A stretch of DNA of 64,000 nt from assembly GCF_023283945.1 (NCBI RefSeq), contig NZ_JAKIKW010000022.1, forward strand, positions 1 through 64,000. The letters are read 5' to 3'. A program made the position numbers and the translations under genes. Positions 28,159 to 37,920 of the stretch are shown here, in pieces; positions within the stretch are counted from its first letter, which is position 1; the number at the start of each line of letters is the position of its first letter. Source of the stretch: Shewanella gelidimarina. Lineage in GTDB: Bacteria > Pseudomonadota > Gammaproteobacteria > Enterobacterales > Shewanellaceae. The notes under the pieces were generated by a model. The model saw nothing but the letters and a program-made list of their open reading frames with translations. It ran no database searches and was not told where the DNA came from.

Positions 28159-29031
28159 CTACGATTGCTTGCTGAGCCAATTAACAAATGCGTTAATAGC
28201 AGGCTCTTTTAACCGGCGCTGCTTACAGCTGAAATAGAACTCAAACCCAGTCAATATATCGGGTAGCGCCAACTCAACTAACACTGTTTTTTCAATATCA
28301 GCTTGTACCATAAAGTCAGATGCCAACGCGATACCTTGGCCTGCTATTGCCGCTTCAATCGCCAATAATACATGGCTGAAGATATGCTGCTGTTGCTCCG
28401 GCGGTAAAATCATCTTATTAGCGACAAACCAACGATCCCAGTCTAAGCCTAAGGGCCCTTCGTCGACGGTAAGCAGCGGATGTGAGCTTAACTCATTGAG
28501 CGGCTGACTGGCAGCTGTCAGCAAGTTAGGGCTAATCACAGGCACCAAGCGTTCTTTATGTAGCAGCTGGTGGTAGTAGCCGGGTTGTCCGCTCTGGCCT
28601 GTAATAAACATATCGGCCACACCATCGCTAAGTTCAGGATCATCAGTGATCATATCTAAACGGATTTTTATTTCTGGGTGTTGCCTTCTAAAACCACTCA
28701 ACCTTGGGATTAACCACTTTATGGCAAACGAGCTATAAACCGCGAGTCGCAGCTGATCATTGCTATCGCCACTTATTTGCATACTCAGATCGCTGAGTTC
28801 ATTAAAGATCCGCTCCAATGACTCATAGAGGAGTTTCCCTTTGCTGGTTAAGCATAGTTGGCGCCCCAGTCGCTTAAATAAACGCTCACCAAAGTGTTCC
28901 TCTAACAGCCTCACTTGATGTGAAACAGCGCTTTGGGTAATGCAGAGTTCGCTGGCTGCTTTGGAAAAATGCGCTTGCCTTGCAGCCGCTTCGAACACTT
29001 GCAAGGCCCTTAATGGCGGGAGTTTTCGCAT
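28159..29031 (-). CDS. LysR-family regulator, GcvA-like
   Basis: 290 aa. The N-terminal winged helix-turn-helix (about 1-65) has LPPLRALQVFEAAARQAHFS and ITQSAVSHQVRLLEEHFG, the GcvA/AmpR-like subgroup. The rest is a periplasmic-binding-like effector domain. It is divergent from a DMT transporter with about 130 bp between them, the usual sign that a LysR protein controls its neighbour. Effector unknown. Confidence 0.87.
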   Translation of the reverse strand: MRKLPPLRALQVFEAAARQAHFSKAASELCITQSAVSHQVRLLEEHFGERLFKRLGRQLCLTSKGKLLYESLERIFNELSDLSMQISGDSNDQLRLAVYSSFAIKWLIPRLSGFRRQHPEIKIRLDMITDDPELSDGVADMFITGQSGQPGYYHQLLHKERLVPVISPNLLTAASQPLNELSSHPLLTVDEGPLGLDWDRWFVANKMILPPEQQQHIFSHVLLAIEAAIAGQGIALASDFMVQADIEKTVLVELALPDILTGFEFYFSCKQRRLKEPAINAFVNWLSKQS

Positions 29032-29164
29032 TGTGTGGCCTTAGTTAATATGAGCTGAATAAGTGATATTGTGCATAGTATTAGTTTAATTCATGTATGG
29101 GCAAAAAACATCATTTCATGTCGAGATTTAAGCGCTATATCATCCGCGAATATAAAGCGGGTGG

Positions 29165-30067
29165 ATGGAAATGAAAATGAGATCAAATGTCATGATAGGC
29201 ATAGGGTTACTGGTGTTCGGCAATCTTTTTAGTGCGCTGTACGATGTATCTATAAAGTGGATGCCAGAGGGGAGCAATGCCGCGACGTTTCTACTGTTGC
29301 GGCAAGTCCTGTCGGTCATGATGTTACTGCCTTTATGGTTTGCAGCTCGCCGACCAACGACCTCTTGCCTTAAGTTACACCTTTTTAGAGCTAATACGGG
29401 TGCTATGGGAGCTGTGTGCTTAATCATGGGGTTGATGGCTTTACCTATGGCAACGGTGAGCTCGCTGTTTTTCTCGGCGCCGTTAATTATCGTGTTGATG
29501 GGGTGTGTATTCTTAAAAGAGAAGGTCACGCCATCGCAGTGGTTGGCAACTATTCTTGGCTTTATTGGTATCCTAATTTTGTTAAGGCCGAGTGAGATTA
29601 ATTGGTTTGGTGTGGCGGTACTTATTGCCGCATTTACCTTCGCTATTAATCAACTTACGCTGCGTAAACTGCCGGAGACAGAAGATCCAACAGTGACACT
29701 AATACTCTATAACGGCCTAAGTATTCCGTTAGTAATGGTGATGGTTGCTGTGCAAGGATTAGAGGGTTTAAGCTGGCAATTAGTGGCCATAGCGGGACTA
29801 AGCAACTGCTTTCTACTGGCATACCAGTGGTTTTGTGTATTGGCTTATCGACGTGCCGAGGCGAGTAAAGTCGCGATTGCTGAGTACAGTGGATTGTTGT
29901 TTTGCGTGTTTTTCGGTTGGTTGTTATTCGAGGAGTGGCTGGATGCATTAAGCTGGGTTGGGGCTGCCTTTATTGTACTGCCATCACTTATTATTCCTTG
30001 GCTAAGCCACAAAATAGTCATGCAAAAAAAATCATCGAACATAATGCACGATGATCTTTTAAGCTAA
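29165..30067 (+). CDS. EamA/DMT-superfamily transporter
   Basis: 300 aa, about ten membrane helices in two EamA halves (roughly 8-140 and 150-285), with the EamA-type segment ATVSSLFFSAPLIIVLMGCVFLKEKV closing the first half. Likely a metabolite exporter in the inner membrane; substrate cannot be read. Probably controlled by the divergent LysR gene. Start could also be a nearby Met a few codons in. Confidence 0.88.
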   Translation: MEMKMRSNVMIGIGLLVFGNLFSALYDVSIKWMPEGSNAATFLLLRQVLSVMMLLPLWFAARRPTTSCLKLHLFRANTGAMGAVCLIMGLMALPMATVSSLFFSAPLIIVLMGCVFLKEKVTPSQWLATILGFIGILILLRPSEINWFGVAVLIAAFTFAINQLTLRKLPETEDPTVTLILYNGLSIPLVMVMVAVQGLEGLSWQLVAIAGLSNCFLLAYQWFCVLAYRRAEASKVAIAEYSGLLFCVFFGWLLFEEWLDALSWVGAAFIVLPSLIIPWLSHKIVMQKKSSNIMHDDLLS

Positions 30068-30090
30068 TACAGTCACTGAGTCGATTAAGG

Positions 30091-30660
30091 TTATGAGTCG
30101 GTGTACTCAAATACCTTAATCACTTTACGCACGCCAGCAGTATTACGCGCAACATCCACAGCAAGCTCGGCTTGCTGTCGCCTAACTAACCCAATCAAGA
30201 ATACTTCACCGTTCTCGGTTACCACTTTAATGTTGGTCATATCAAGATTATCCTCACTGAGCATTCGACTTTTGACTTTGGTGGTTATCCAAGTGTCGTT
30301 ACTTCGAGTGGTAAATGAGGTGGGGTTTCCGATGCGAATTTGATTATGAATCTTGCCGCCAATCTTAAGCTCTTGCACGGTGCGAATCGCTTTATCTCTC
30401 AGCATTGAGTTGGGCGCTTGGCCTATCATCAATACGTTGGTGTTCATCACCACACCGGTTACGTTCGCTTGGTTTTTGAGATCATCATGAGATGACAGTG
30501 CACTGGAGATATTGAAATCTGCATTGGTGTCATCCAGCTGAGTTTGAAAACTGCGTTCATCATTGACCATCATAGCGCCACTAACAGCCCCCACCATTAC
30601 AGCGCCCGCACAGCCTTGTAGCATGAGCAGGATAGCAATTATTGGCAGCCGCTTTATCAT
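30091..30660 (-). CDS. dolP: Outer-membrane BON-domain lipoprotein DolP
   Basis: 189 aa lipoprotein with lipobox LQGC (Cys about 17) and two BON domains (about 45-115 and 120-188). DolP (YraP) binds anionic phospholipid and supports outer-membrane assembly. Its ATG overlaps the stop of diaA by 4 nt, and the whole lpoA-yraN-diaA-dolP order matches E. coli. Confidence 0.93.
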   Translation of the reverse strand: MIKRLPIIAILLMLQGCAGAVMVGAVSGAMMVNDERSFQTQLDDTNADFNISSALSSHDDLKNQANVTGVVMNTNVLMIGQAPNSMLRDKAIRTVQELKIGGKIHNQIRIGNPTSFTTRSNDTWITTKVKSRMLSEDNLDMTNIKVVTENGEVFLIGLVRRQQAELAVDVARNTAGVRKVIKVFEYTDS

Positions 30661-31250
30661 GCAGGTTCGTCCTGGGGGAATAGTGTGCGGTCAATGTTGT
30701 CACACAAGCAATGAATCGCCAGTAAGTGTACTTCTTGGATACGGGCGGTCACATTTGACGGCACACGGACTTCAACGTCATTGACACTTAATAAGCCAGC
30801 CATTGCGCCGCCGTCTTTTCCGGTTAACGACACTATGGTCATATCGCGGCTAAGTGCAGCTTCCATCGCTTTAATCACGTTACCAGAGTTACCGCTGGTT
30901 GATATAGCAAGCAAGATATCACCAGGAGAACCCAGTGCCATGATTTGCTTAGAGAAGATCTCATCGTAGCTATAGTCATTGGCAATTGCGGTAATGGTTG
31001 ATGTGTCACAGCTCAGTGCGATAGCGGGTAAAGGTGGACGCTCTATTTCGTAGCGATTCAATAACTCTGCAGAAAAATGCTGCGCATCACCTGCGCTACC
31101 GCCATTACCACAAGCTAAAATTTTATTGCCATTTAACAAACAATTCACCATCATTTCTGCCGCTTTGGCAAGTGACTCTGGCAATGCTTCTGAAGCATCA
31201 ATTTTGGTTTGAATGGATTCAGTAAAGCTGTCTTTAATGCGCTCTAACAT
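30657..31250 (-). CDS. diaA: DnaA initiator-associating SIS-domain protein DiaA
   Basis: 197 aa SIS-domain protein close to phosphoheptose isomerase GmhA: ACGNGGSAGDAQHFSAEL and AISTSGNSGNVI are the sugar-phosphate loops. Context (between yraN and dolP) points to DiaA, which binds DnaA and times replication initiation. A GmhA role cannot be excluded on sequence alone. Confidence 0.88.
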   Translation of the reverse strand: MLERIKDSFTESIQTKIDASEALPESLAKAAEMMVNCLLNGNKILACGNGGSAGDAQHFSAELLNRYEIERPPLPAIALSCDTSTITAIANDYSYDEIFSKQIMALGSPGDILLAISTSGNSGNVIKAMEAALSRDMTIVSLTGKDGGAMAGLLSVNDVEVRVPSNVTARIQEVHLLAIHCLCDNIDRTLFPQDEPA

Positions 31251-31311
31251 GGAGTTACCTTATATCTATATATAGCGTTTTAGCAAACGCGCAAATTAAA
31301 ATTAAATCGGT

Positions 31312-31653
31312 TTAAAAAGCGTCGCGGATCCATTGTATGCCAGAGGGATCGGCGGCGATAACATCGAATCGGCAGATAGCGTCGATTCGGTTTAATTGTA
31401 TGTAATGGCTCGCCGCTTTTCTTAAGCGCCGAACTTGAGCCAAGCTCAATGCGTTAACGGCTCCACCATATTGGGTATGGGTGCGATACTTAACTTCGAT
31501 GAATACCCAATCGTTACCATCGCGCATAATAATGTCTATTTCACCAAAACGATAGCGTACGTTTTGTTCGACAAACTTAAGCCCATGGTGTTCCAAATAT
31601 AGTCGCGCGGCGACTTCAGCTGCTTGTCCTTTAACCGCTGTTTTCTCTTTCAA
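31312..31653 (-). CDS. yraN: YraN/UPF0102 endonuclease-like protein
   Basis: 113 aa with the restriction-like core: GEIDIIMRDGNDWVFIEVKYRT contains the E-x-D...E-V-K metal-site pattern. Family function is not settled. 85 bp after lpoA. Confidence 0.92.
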   Translation of the reverse strand: MKEKTAVKGQAAEVAARLYLEHHGLKFVEQNVRYRFGEIDIIMRDGNDWVFIEVKYRTHTQYGGAVNALSLAQVRRLRKAASHYIQLNRIDAICRFDVIAADPSGIQWIRDAF

Positions 31654-31738
31654 ATTCGCTGCATCCTTGTGGCGGTATTTGAATATAGCGCAAAAGCCCG
31701 AAGTGTTGTTACTCAGCGTTGGACATTTACATGTCAGC

Positions 31739-33604
31739 TTAAAGCGGGCGCAAGTTACCTCGTTGGTAGCGACCCCAGCTCAATTGACGATTAATCGTGC
31801 CGTCGTGTTGAACTGATAATGTGCCGCTACGGCCAGAAAACTGGTAGCCAGGCAGTGCACGCATCTGCGCAAGTTTACCGACTAAATCGAGCGCGTCATA
31901 GCCCATAATGTATAAGCGTTTGCGACTGTTGCTCCAATTAGGCCATAACTCATTTACCATACGAGTTTCGGTATTGGGGGTGATTAACCAAGGAATGTCG
32001 CTAATGGTGAGGTTATTCAACTCGGTTGCGGTTTCACGCGTATTACTTTCAACTCGGCTGCGGCTGGTGGTATAGAGAGGCACTGGCTGTGCAAATACAC
32101 TGAAGTTGACATCAATAAACGGTTTCAATAAGACTAAATCACGGCTAGCAGAGATCATATAAATCGCGTCGATATCACGGCGCGAACGAAAATCAGCTTC
32201 AATTTTCGGTACCAAAATGGCCTTAATGCGCGCAATACGCTCTTTGCTGTCGATAACGCCTAGTGCCTTTTGGACCGTGACCTTCATTTTATCGCCAGCA
32301 TCATAGTAATGAATCTCGGCAGGCTTACGAGTCAGTTGTTGCCAAGCATCGCTAAAGCTGTCTGCCATACGGTGGCCGACAGCATCATTACTGACTAACA
32401 GCAAAGGTTGCTCTATGCCGTCATTATACAATCGTTGCGCCGCATCAATCGCTTCATCTGTGGGTGACAAGGCAAAGAAAAATTTATCATCTTGTGCGGT
32501 AAAATTATCAATATGGTTTAAGTACAGCTGCGGAATACTCTTAGCTACAATGGGTTCGGCTGCCGGGGTGACCGCTGTTATTGCTGAAACTGGAGTCATT
32601 TCTTGTAACTGTTCCACTTCAGACTGCAGTAGTGGCCCAATAATAAACTCAGCGCCTGCTGTTACTGCCTGTTGATAAGCCAGCGGTGCGCCAAGGGCTG
32701 TATCAAAAAAATTGACTGCTACACTGTCATCGCCGGTCGCCATGTAATTAGCAATAATACCTTGCTTTACAGTATCTGCAACAGAGGCTCTTGGGCCTGT
32801 GAGTGGTAACAGTACCGCAATATTTTTAGGCTGATATGGCTTAGTGTTAAGGGCCTTCTCGAGATCGGTTGGTAACTTTGCTGCTGCAGGGTGATTAGGG
32901 TTAAGTTGTTGCCAGCTACCGAGTTGGCGCACTAGATCATTTGGGTTAATGGCGTAATGTTTAGCGATATAGGCTAACTGTACCCAGCCTGCAAAAATAG
33001 GATTGGTGCGGTCATCGCGAAAACTGAGTAGTGTTTTTTCGTTAATGGGCTGCAGTGAACGCCAGATTTCATTGTTAACATCGTAAGCTTGCGTCGGTGG
33101 TAAGTACTGGCTCAATAAGCTCAGCTGTCTAACTTGTTCTATCGGCTGATTGACCTGCTGATAAAGTCGCGCCTTAAATTGGTAATAGCTCACCCACTGC
33201 CAATTTGGTAATGTCCAAGTGCTAGGATAGTCGAGCGTTTTCAGCGCATGATCATACGTTGAAATCACCTCTAAAACCCGCGCGGAAAGATATTTGTGCT
33301 CTGCGAGTAATTCAGGTTTTTGTGTCATATCTTGTGCGATAGACTTTAATGTTTTGTCTGCAGTGTTGGCATTACCTTCGTTGAGAAATGCATGCGCTGC
33401 CAATAAAACATACTTATCACGCGTTTCACGGTTTTTTTCACTGGCGGCTAGCGCCAAATACTGTGATGAAGCCATTGTCACCGCAGACAAAGAAACTTGT
33501 GTCTTTTCAGTCTTTACGGGAGCCGTAGAGGTGCCACAACCGAATAAAACTGCAGATAAAATCGCGATTGAGATAAATTTAGTTGAATTCAGTCTTTTTA
33601 ACAC
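31739..33604 (-). CDS. lpoA: Outer-membrane lipoprotein activator of PBP1A (LpoA)
   Basis: 621 aa lipoprotein with lipobox LFGC (Cys about 23). An N-terminal TPR-like part (about 45-255) precedes a periplasmic-binding-like domain (about 260-610) starting NIAVLLPLTGPRASVADTV. LpoA reaches through the periplasm to activate PBP1A, encoded at 12688-15255. Divergent from rsmI with about 100 bp between them. Confidence 0.93.
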   Translation of the reverse strand: MLKRLNSTKFISIAILSAVLFGCGTSTAPVKTEKTQVSLSAVTMASSQYLALAASEKNRETRDKYVLLAAHAFLNEGNANTADKTLKSIAQDMTQKPELLAEHKYLSARVLEVISTYDHALKTLDYPSTWTLPNWQWVSYYQFKARLYQQVNQPIEQVRQLSLLSQYLPPTQAYDVNNEIWRSLQPINEKTLLSFRDDRTNPIFAGWVQLAYIAKHYAINPNDLVRQLGSWQQLNPNHPAAAKLPTDLEKALNTKPYQPKNIAVLLPLTGPRASVADTVKQGIIANYMATGDDSVAVNFFDTALGAPLAYQQAVTAGAEFIIGPLLQSEVEQLQEMTPVSAITAVTPAAEPIVAKSIPQLYLNHIDNFTAQDDKFFFALSPTDEAIDAAQRLYNDGIEQPLLLVSNDAVGHRMADSFSDAWQQLTRKPAEIHYYDAGDKMKVTVQKALGVIDSKERIARIKAILVPKIEADFRSRRDIDAIYMISASRDLVLLKPFIDVNFSVFAQPVPLYTTSRSRVESNTRETATELNNLTISDIPWLITPNTETRMVNELWPNWSNSRKRLYIMGYDALDLVGKLAQMRALPGYQFSGRSGTLSVQHDGTINRQLSWGRYQRGNLRPL

Positions 33605-33706
33605 AGGTCTTCACTCTGGTAAGATGCTGTCAACAGTTTAACCTGCTCTTACGCTTGGCGAAAGTCTTGTTAAAAACTCTTGCTATAAGTTACTACAGAG
33701 GTAGAT

Positions 33707-34549
33707 ATGGACCTGTCGGTCGCGCTTTACATTGTTCCCACACCAATCGGGAATTTAGGGGATATCAGTAGCCGTGCAATTGAGGTGCTTAATCAAGTGT
33801 CGCTCATCGCCTGCGAAGATACACGCCATAGTGGTAAGTTGTTGAGTCACTTTGGTATTGAGACGCGTAAAACCGCGCTGCACGACCATAACGAACGTGA
33901 TAGAGCTCAGTGGATTATTCAAAAACTGGGCTATGGTGAATCGGTGGCACTTATCTCCGATGCTGGTACACCACTGATCTCAGATCCTGGATACCACCTA
34001 GTGAAGCAGGTACGCGAAGCGGGCTTTAATGTTATCCCATTGCCAGGCCCTTGCGCAGCTATCACCGCGTTGAGCGCTTCAGGCTTACCCTCAGACCGTT
34101 TCACTTTTGAAGGTTTTTTACCGTCTAAAGAGAAAGGACGTTTCGATAAGCTAACCGCGCTTAAAGAAGATCCACGCACCTTAATCTTCTATGAGTCACC
34201 GCACCGTATCGTCCACAGTTTAGAATCGATGGTCGCCGCGCTTGGGGCTGACCGTGAAATTGTAATGGCGCGCGAAGTGACCAAAACGTTCGAGACCTTT
34301 CTGTCTGGTCCCGTAGGCGATGTGCTGCAAATGGTTAAAGACGACCCTAACCAGCAACGCGGCGAAATCGTGTTGATGTGTCATGGCCACCGCAGTGATG
34401 AAGAGTCTGAGTTCTCTACCGTGGTGATTGAAACACTAAAACTGCTTTGTGAAGAGTTGCCATTAAAGAAGGCCTCAGCCATTGCAGGGCAGATCTATGG
34501 CATTAAAAAGAATGCGCTTTATAAGCACGGTTTAGCGATCGGCCTCTAA
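33707..34549 (+). CDS. rsmI: 16S rRNA (cytidine-1402 2'-O)-methyltransferase
   Basis: 280 aa tetrapyrrole-methylase fold. LYIVPTPIGNLGDIS at the N-terminus, ACEDTRHSGKLL, SDAGTPLISDPG and FYESPHRI are the RsmI hallmarks. It methylates C1402 in the ribosomal P site. Divergent from lpoA, upstream of rnpB. Confidence 0.96.
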   Translation: MDLSVALYIVPTPIGNLGDISSRAIEVLNQVSLIACEDTRHSGKLLSHFGIETRKTALHDHNERDRAQWIIQKLGYGESVALISDAGTPLISDPGYHLVKQVREAGFNVIPLPGPCAAITALSASGLPSDRFTFEGFLPSKEKGRFDKLTALKEDPRTLIFYESPHRIVHSLESMVAALGADREIVMAREVTKTFETFLSGPVGDVLQMVKDDPNQQRGEIVLMCHGHRSDEESEFSTVVIETLKLLCEELPLKKASAIAGQIYGIKKNALYKHGLAIGL

Positions 34550-34586
34550 CGTTAGGCACATTGCGAGAGACTAAGTGTGAAAGTAG

Positions 34587-34616
34587 TTGGTTTGTTGGTG
34601 GAGCTTAGGCTATACT
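34587..34616 (+). promoter_or_regulatory. Candidate rnpB promoter
   Basis: -35-like TTGGTT (34587-34592), 18-bp spacer and -10 TATACT (34611-34616). The predicted start, about 7 bp on, falls at the first base of the RNA (34624). Confidence 0.6.
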
Positions 34617-34623
34617 CCGCGCC

Positions 34624-34946
<323 letters not shown>

Positions 34947-34968
<22 letters not shown>

Positions 34969-35026
34969 TTCCACGTAGAAGGCCTCACAGCAATGTGAGG
35001 CCTTTTATGTTTCTGCCTGTGCTACA
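34947..35026. repeat. Left attachment repeat (attL) at the rnpB 3' end
   Basis: An 80-bp stretch repeats with few changes at 42802-42880. Two parts are exact: 34947-34964 (GGCTTATCGGCCAACTCA, rnpB 3' end) and a 28-bp terminator hairpin at 34979-35006; between them about 14 bases differ. Such a copy of an RNA-gene end on both sides of an integrase-bearing segment is the mark of site-specific integration. Confidence 0.85.
34979..35008 (+). terminator. Terminator after rnpB (left copy)
   Basis: AAGGCCTCACA, short loop, TGTGAGGCCTTTT. The integrase reading frame opens inside it. Confidence 0.85.
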
Positions 35027-36449
35027 AAGTGGGTCACAACCTGTGACACACAAGATCCCCTATACATTCCAGCGTAATGGGGTCTATTACTTGAGGGTTC
35101 GCATACCCAAAATTATCCAAGAGAACACCAACCTTCCGCCAATCATGCGGCAAAGCCTACAGACGAAGTCCTCAAGAATAGCTATTACGCTGGTTAACCA
35201 GATAATTAGCCAAATTAATGATCTTAGGAGTTCTCTCATGACTACAAAAATCGCAATGACCTTTGCATCCGTTACGACCTTCCATGACAACGGTAAACCG
35301 CACAGTTTAACCAAATACGATTCCGGTAATGACAACAGTGATAGTGATAGCGCAATCAAGCACTCATTAGAGCTTGAAAAGGTGAATGCTCAACATCGAG
35401 TTGCTGATAACTCAGTAGAGCTTGAAGAGGGCGGTATGAAGCTCTCAGAAGCAATTGAGGCTTATAAAAAATGGCGAGACAAGTCAAAGCCTGTAGGCAG
35501 CAAAAGTAGAGGGCTTAGTAACAAAGTCGCCCAATCTCGGTATTCGAACTTCAGTATATTATTGCTGGTGCTCGGGGATAAAGATGTTAAAACCATTTCT
35601 AAATCTGACGTTAGAAAAACAATGACAGTAATTGAGAATATGCCGAGAAGGAATGTAAAGCCTTACTGTCAGAATAAGGACTTATCTGTATGGGTGGAAG
35701 CTGCTAGCAAGCGCCAAATACCTGATGAGGACTTGATTTCATCAAAGTCAGTAAAAGAGGCATTTAAAGACTATCAATCTCTGTTTTCGACGTTTTTAGT
35801 TAACAATGAGTTCATTCTCGATGCGTCCCCTACTACTGGACTGAAGATTACTTCGCAAAGTCGGTCATATGCTCCTTTTTCACTTGAGCAGATGAATTCG
35901 ATTGTTAGTTATTGGAGGGGACAACAAGACACTGACTATAAATGGATTATCTTGCTGGCTGCTTATACGGGGGCGAGGCGAGGTGATATCTTTAACTTAA
36001 AACTATCTTCAATCAAGTTTGATGATAGCTGTAATAGACATTACCTATTCATTGAAGAAGGCAAGACAGATGCTGCTCGTAGAAAGATTCCGATACATCA
36101 AGAATTAGTCAACATGGGCTTTCTGACATTTCTTGAACAAAAATCTGCTGGACACTCGTTAGAATTTAAACTGTTTAGAGCATTCAAGACTGATTGCTAT
36201 ATAACTACTCGATTTGCCGCTAGTTTGGAAAGCCTGTCAATTGATAAACTTAGTGATGAGAAAAGACGGCGATCATTTCATAGTCTAAGGCATGCAATGA
36301 TAACTGAATCAATGAAATATAACGAAATGCACTTAGTGCAAAGAGTAGTCGGTCACGAACTTTCAGAAGCTGGTATTACCAAAAAGTATACTGGTGAGTT
36401 TGAGCTGAAAAATTATTTAGGTGTAATTGATTGTTTGGATTGGCGATAA
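34995..36449 (+). CDS. int: Tyrosine recombinase / phage-type integrase
   Basis: 484 aa. A DUF6538-like N-terminal segment (YTFQRNGVYYLRVRIPKII, about 23-41) precedes a core-binding domain (about 150-285) and the catalytic domain. Catalytic residues read as R328 (TGARRGD), K357 (EEGKTD), H429 and R432 (FHSLRH), H454 (VVGHEL) and Y465 (TKKYTGEF): a full active set. It should excise and insert this element at rnpB. The start is uncertain: the ATG at 34995 lies inside the terminator hairpin, another at 35007 just after it, and in-frame GTG codons follow; none has a clear ribosome site. Confidence 0.93.
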   Translation: MRPFMFLPVLQSGSQPVTHKIPYTFQRNGVYYLRVRIPKIIQENTNLPPIMRQSLQTKSSRIAITLVNQIISQINDLRSSLMTTKIAMTFASVTTFHDNGKPHSLTKYDSGNDNSDSDSAIKHSLELEKVNAQHRVADNSVELEEGGMKLSEAIEAYKKWRDKSKPVGSKSRGLSNKVAQSRYSNFSILLLVLGDKDVKTISKSDVRKTMTVIENMPRRNVKPYCQNKDLSVWVEAASKRQIPDEDLISSKSVKEAFKDYQSLFSTFLVNNEFILDASPTTGLKITSQSRSYAPFSLEQMNSIVSYWRGQQDTDYKWIILLAAYTGARRGDIFNLKLSSIKFDDSCNRHYLFIEEGKTDAARRKIPIHQELVNMGFLTFLEQKSAGHSLEFKLFRAFKTDCYITTRFAASLESLSIDKLSDEKRRRSFHSLRHAMITESMKYNEMHLVQRVVGHELSEAGITKKYTGEFELKNYLGVIDCLDWR

Positions 36450-37030
36450 CAAGCTGTTAGTTAGTATCAGGGTGTAATTCATACGAACGTGTCAGTAGGA
36501 TTATGCTGGCACGTATTTGGACACAAATGGTTGTGAGGGGTAACTGTTTCAACTTATCTCTAATAAAAGTTTATCTTGATGCTACTAAATTAAATTAGAG
36601 TTTAGATAGCAACGTCGTGTTTTCAGATGATGATAGTTTGACTATTTATGATTAGTTGATAGATAAAGCTCTCAAATGATTAAGGCGAATGTCTTCGTAA
36701 TGTCACGTTAGTTACTCTAAATTTGAATATTACAGTTACAGCCCACCTCTTTTATCCATGAACTCCCCATCAGATGTATTTCATTATGTTTTTATTTCGC
36801 ATTTTGGGGTTCCTATATGACTTTCTCATGTATTAAAAATAAAACTCAAGACAGCTCATTAACGGTTTTCGGTTAAAACCTCTTAGAAATAGAGGCTTGC
36901 AGGCATCTATTTTTAAATATTTTCAAATATTTTGTTATCTACTTTTCAGGTTGAGATGATATTTTTTAATCTTCTTTTTTGTTTTTCTGAAATGTTTTTA
37001 TTCTCGTCAAATATCTTTAACTTTGATTCG

Positions 37031-37080
37031 ATTTCAAATGCAAATAAGTAATACCTCTGGAGAGTTATTACTTTTGAAAT
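37031..37080. repeat. Two-part palindrome in the element control region
   Basis: ATTTCAAA (37031-37038) pairs with TTTGAAAT (37073-37080), and AAGTAATA (37046-37053) with TATTACTT (37066-37073), giving a hairpin with a one-sided bulge around CCTCTGGAGAGT. Confidence 0.6.
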
Positions 37081-37102
37081 GCATAGTAGTAGCGGGCTCG
37101 TG

Positions 37103-37272
37103 GGATCTTACTATTGTATTGGTGGGATCTTGCGGTGATTATTGAAAACGGGATCCCGTTATTTGCACCTACTGCGAATCGCAATTGAATGGCTCTTATT
37201 TGACGAGATCGTCAGTTAGATATTCTGGATCTTGATATGCAAAACTGAATGGGATCTTACTGTTGTAACAGT
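37103..37272. promoter_or_regulatory. Cluster of GGATC repeats and operator palindromes
   Basis: GGATCTT occurs at 37103, 37125, 37227 and 37252. AACGGGATCCCGTT at 37147-37160 is a perfect palindrome. TGACGA-GA-TCGTCA lies at 37201-37214 and ACTGTT-GT-AACAGT at 37259-37272. The last recurs nearly intact at 37921-37934 and degenerately at 37110-37123. Likely binding sites for an element-coded regulator. Confidence 0.6.
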
Positions 37273-37280
37273 GAGGGGTG

Positions 37281-37308
37281 TTGCAAAATAATATGAGGAT
37301 GGTAAAAT
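37281..37308 (+). promoter_or_regulatory. Candidate promoter of the 159-aa gene
   Basis: TTGCAA (37281-37286), 16-bp spacer, TAAAAT (37303-37308), 30 bp before the ATG and just downstream of the ACTGTTGTAACAGT operator. Confidence 0.45.
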
Positions 37309-37338
37309 TTAAACAATGCAAGAAAGAAGGGGTTAGAG

Positions 37339-37818
37339 ATGTTCGATAATCTAGATTTTAAAACAGTCACGTCAGTAGGTAGATCAGGTTCAAATGATTT
37401 GATCAGCATTACTCATAACGATTCTGGTAGTAAAAGTGAACTGATGTTTCGCCTGAGTAAAGAGGTAATGGATAAAGCGGGCTTTGAGTATAAAGACAAA
37501 GTTATTATCCAGTTTGCTCAAGAAGATAGCATTTGTAGAATACTCAAAAGTGATGAGCAAGGGTCAGTCACCTTGAGCAAACAGGTTCAGAAGAACCCTC
37601 TGTCTGCCAGTATTATCCGTCTGACTTTTAAATATGGCTTACCTAACTTTCTAGAAAGAGAAAGTAAAAGAGATAGTAAAGAGTATAAGAAAGTTAAATA
37701 CGTTCATGAAGACGAGAAGATTCAATATGACTCCAATATTGGCCAGTTGACCTTTAAATTGAAGTTAGAGGAGAAAGAAGAGAAAGGCGATATTGCAAAG
37801 GAAAATGAGGAGGTGTAA
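37339..37818 (+). CDS. Hypothetical element protein, 159 aa
   Basis: Not recognised. AAGGGG lies before the ATG, so it is probably translated. The N-terminal two-thirds is a mixed alpha/beta domain with a strand run KVIIQFAQEDSICRILKS; the C-terminus is strongly charged (KLKLEEKEEKGDIAKENEE). No signal peptide or membrane helix. It follows the operator cluster and so may be under element control, as an early or regulatory gene. Confidence 0.65.
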   Translation: MFDNLDFKTVTSVGRSGSNDLISITHNDSGSKSELMFRLSKEVMDKAGFEYKDKVIIQFAQEDSICRILKSDEQGSVTLSKQVQKNPLSASIIRLTFKYGLPNFLERESKRDSKEYKKVKYVHEDEKIQYDSNIGQLTFKLKLEEKEEKGDIAKENEEV

Positions 37819-37841
37819 TTATGATTATCCATAATTGAAAA

Positions 37842-37862
37842 AGGCACCCATAAAAGGTGCCT
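37842..37862 (+). terminator. Terminator-like hairpin after the 159-aa gene
   Basis: AGGCACC / GGTGCCT, 7-bp stem, 7-nt loop, no T-run. A second hairpin (AAGATGC / GCATCTT, 37886-37905) follows, so the leader of the next genes is structured. Confidence 0.4.
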
Positions 37863-37920
37863 AAATCGAGATTGATCTACATTACAAGATGCCTGCAAGC
37901 ATCTTGGACGACCAAACTTC

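Larger units (their letters stand above)
36450..37338. other. Long non-coding region in the element
   Basis: About 890 bp of AT-rich sequence without a credible gene. It holds a 9-bp hairpin after int (36487-36514, no T-run), small hairpins at 36864-36895, and a dense cis-element cluster at 37031-37290 described separately. A replication origin or control region is possible. Confidence 0.5.
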
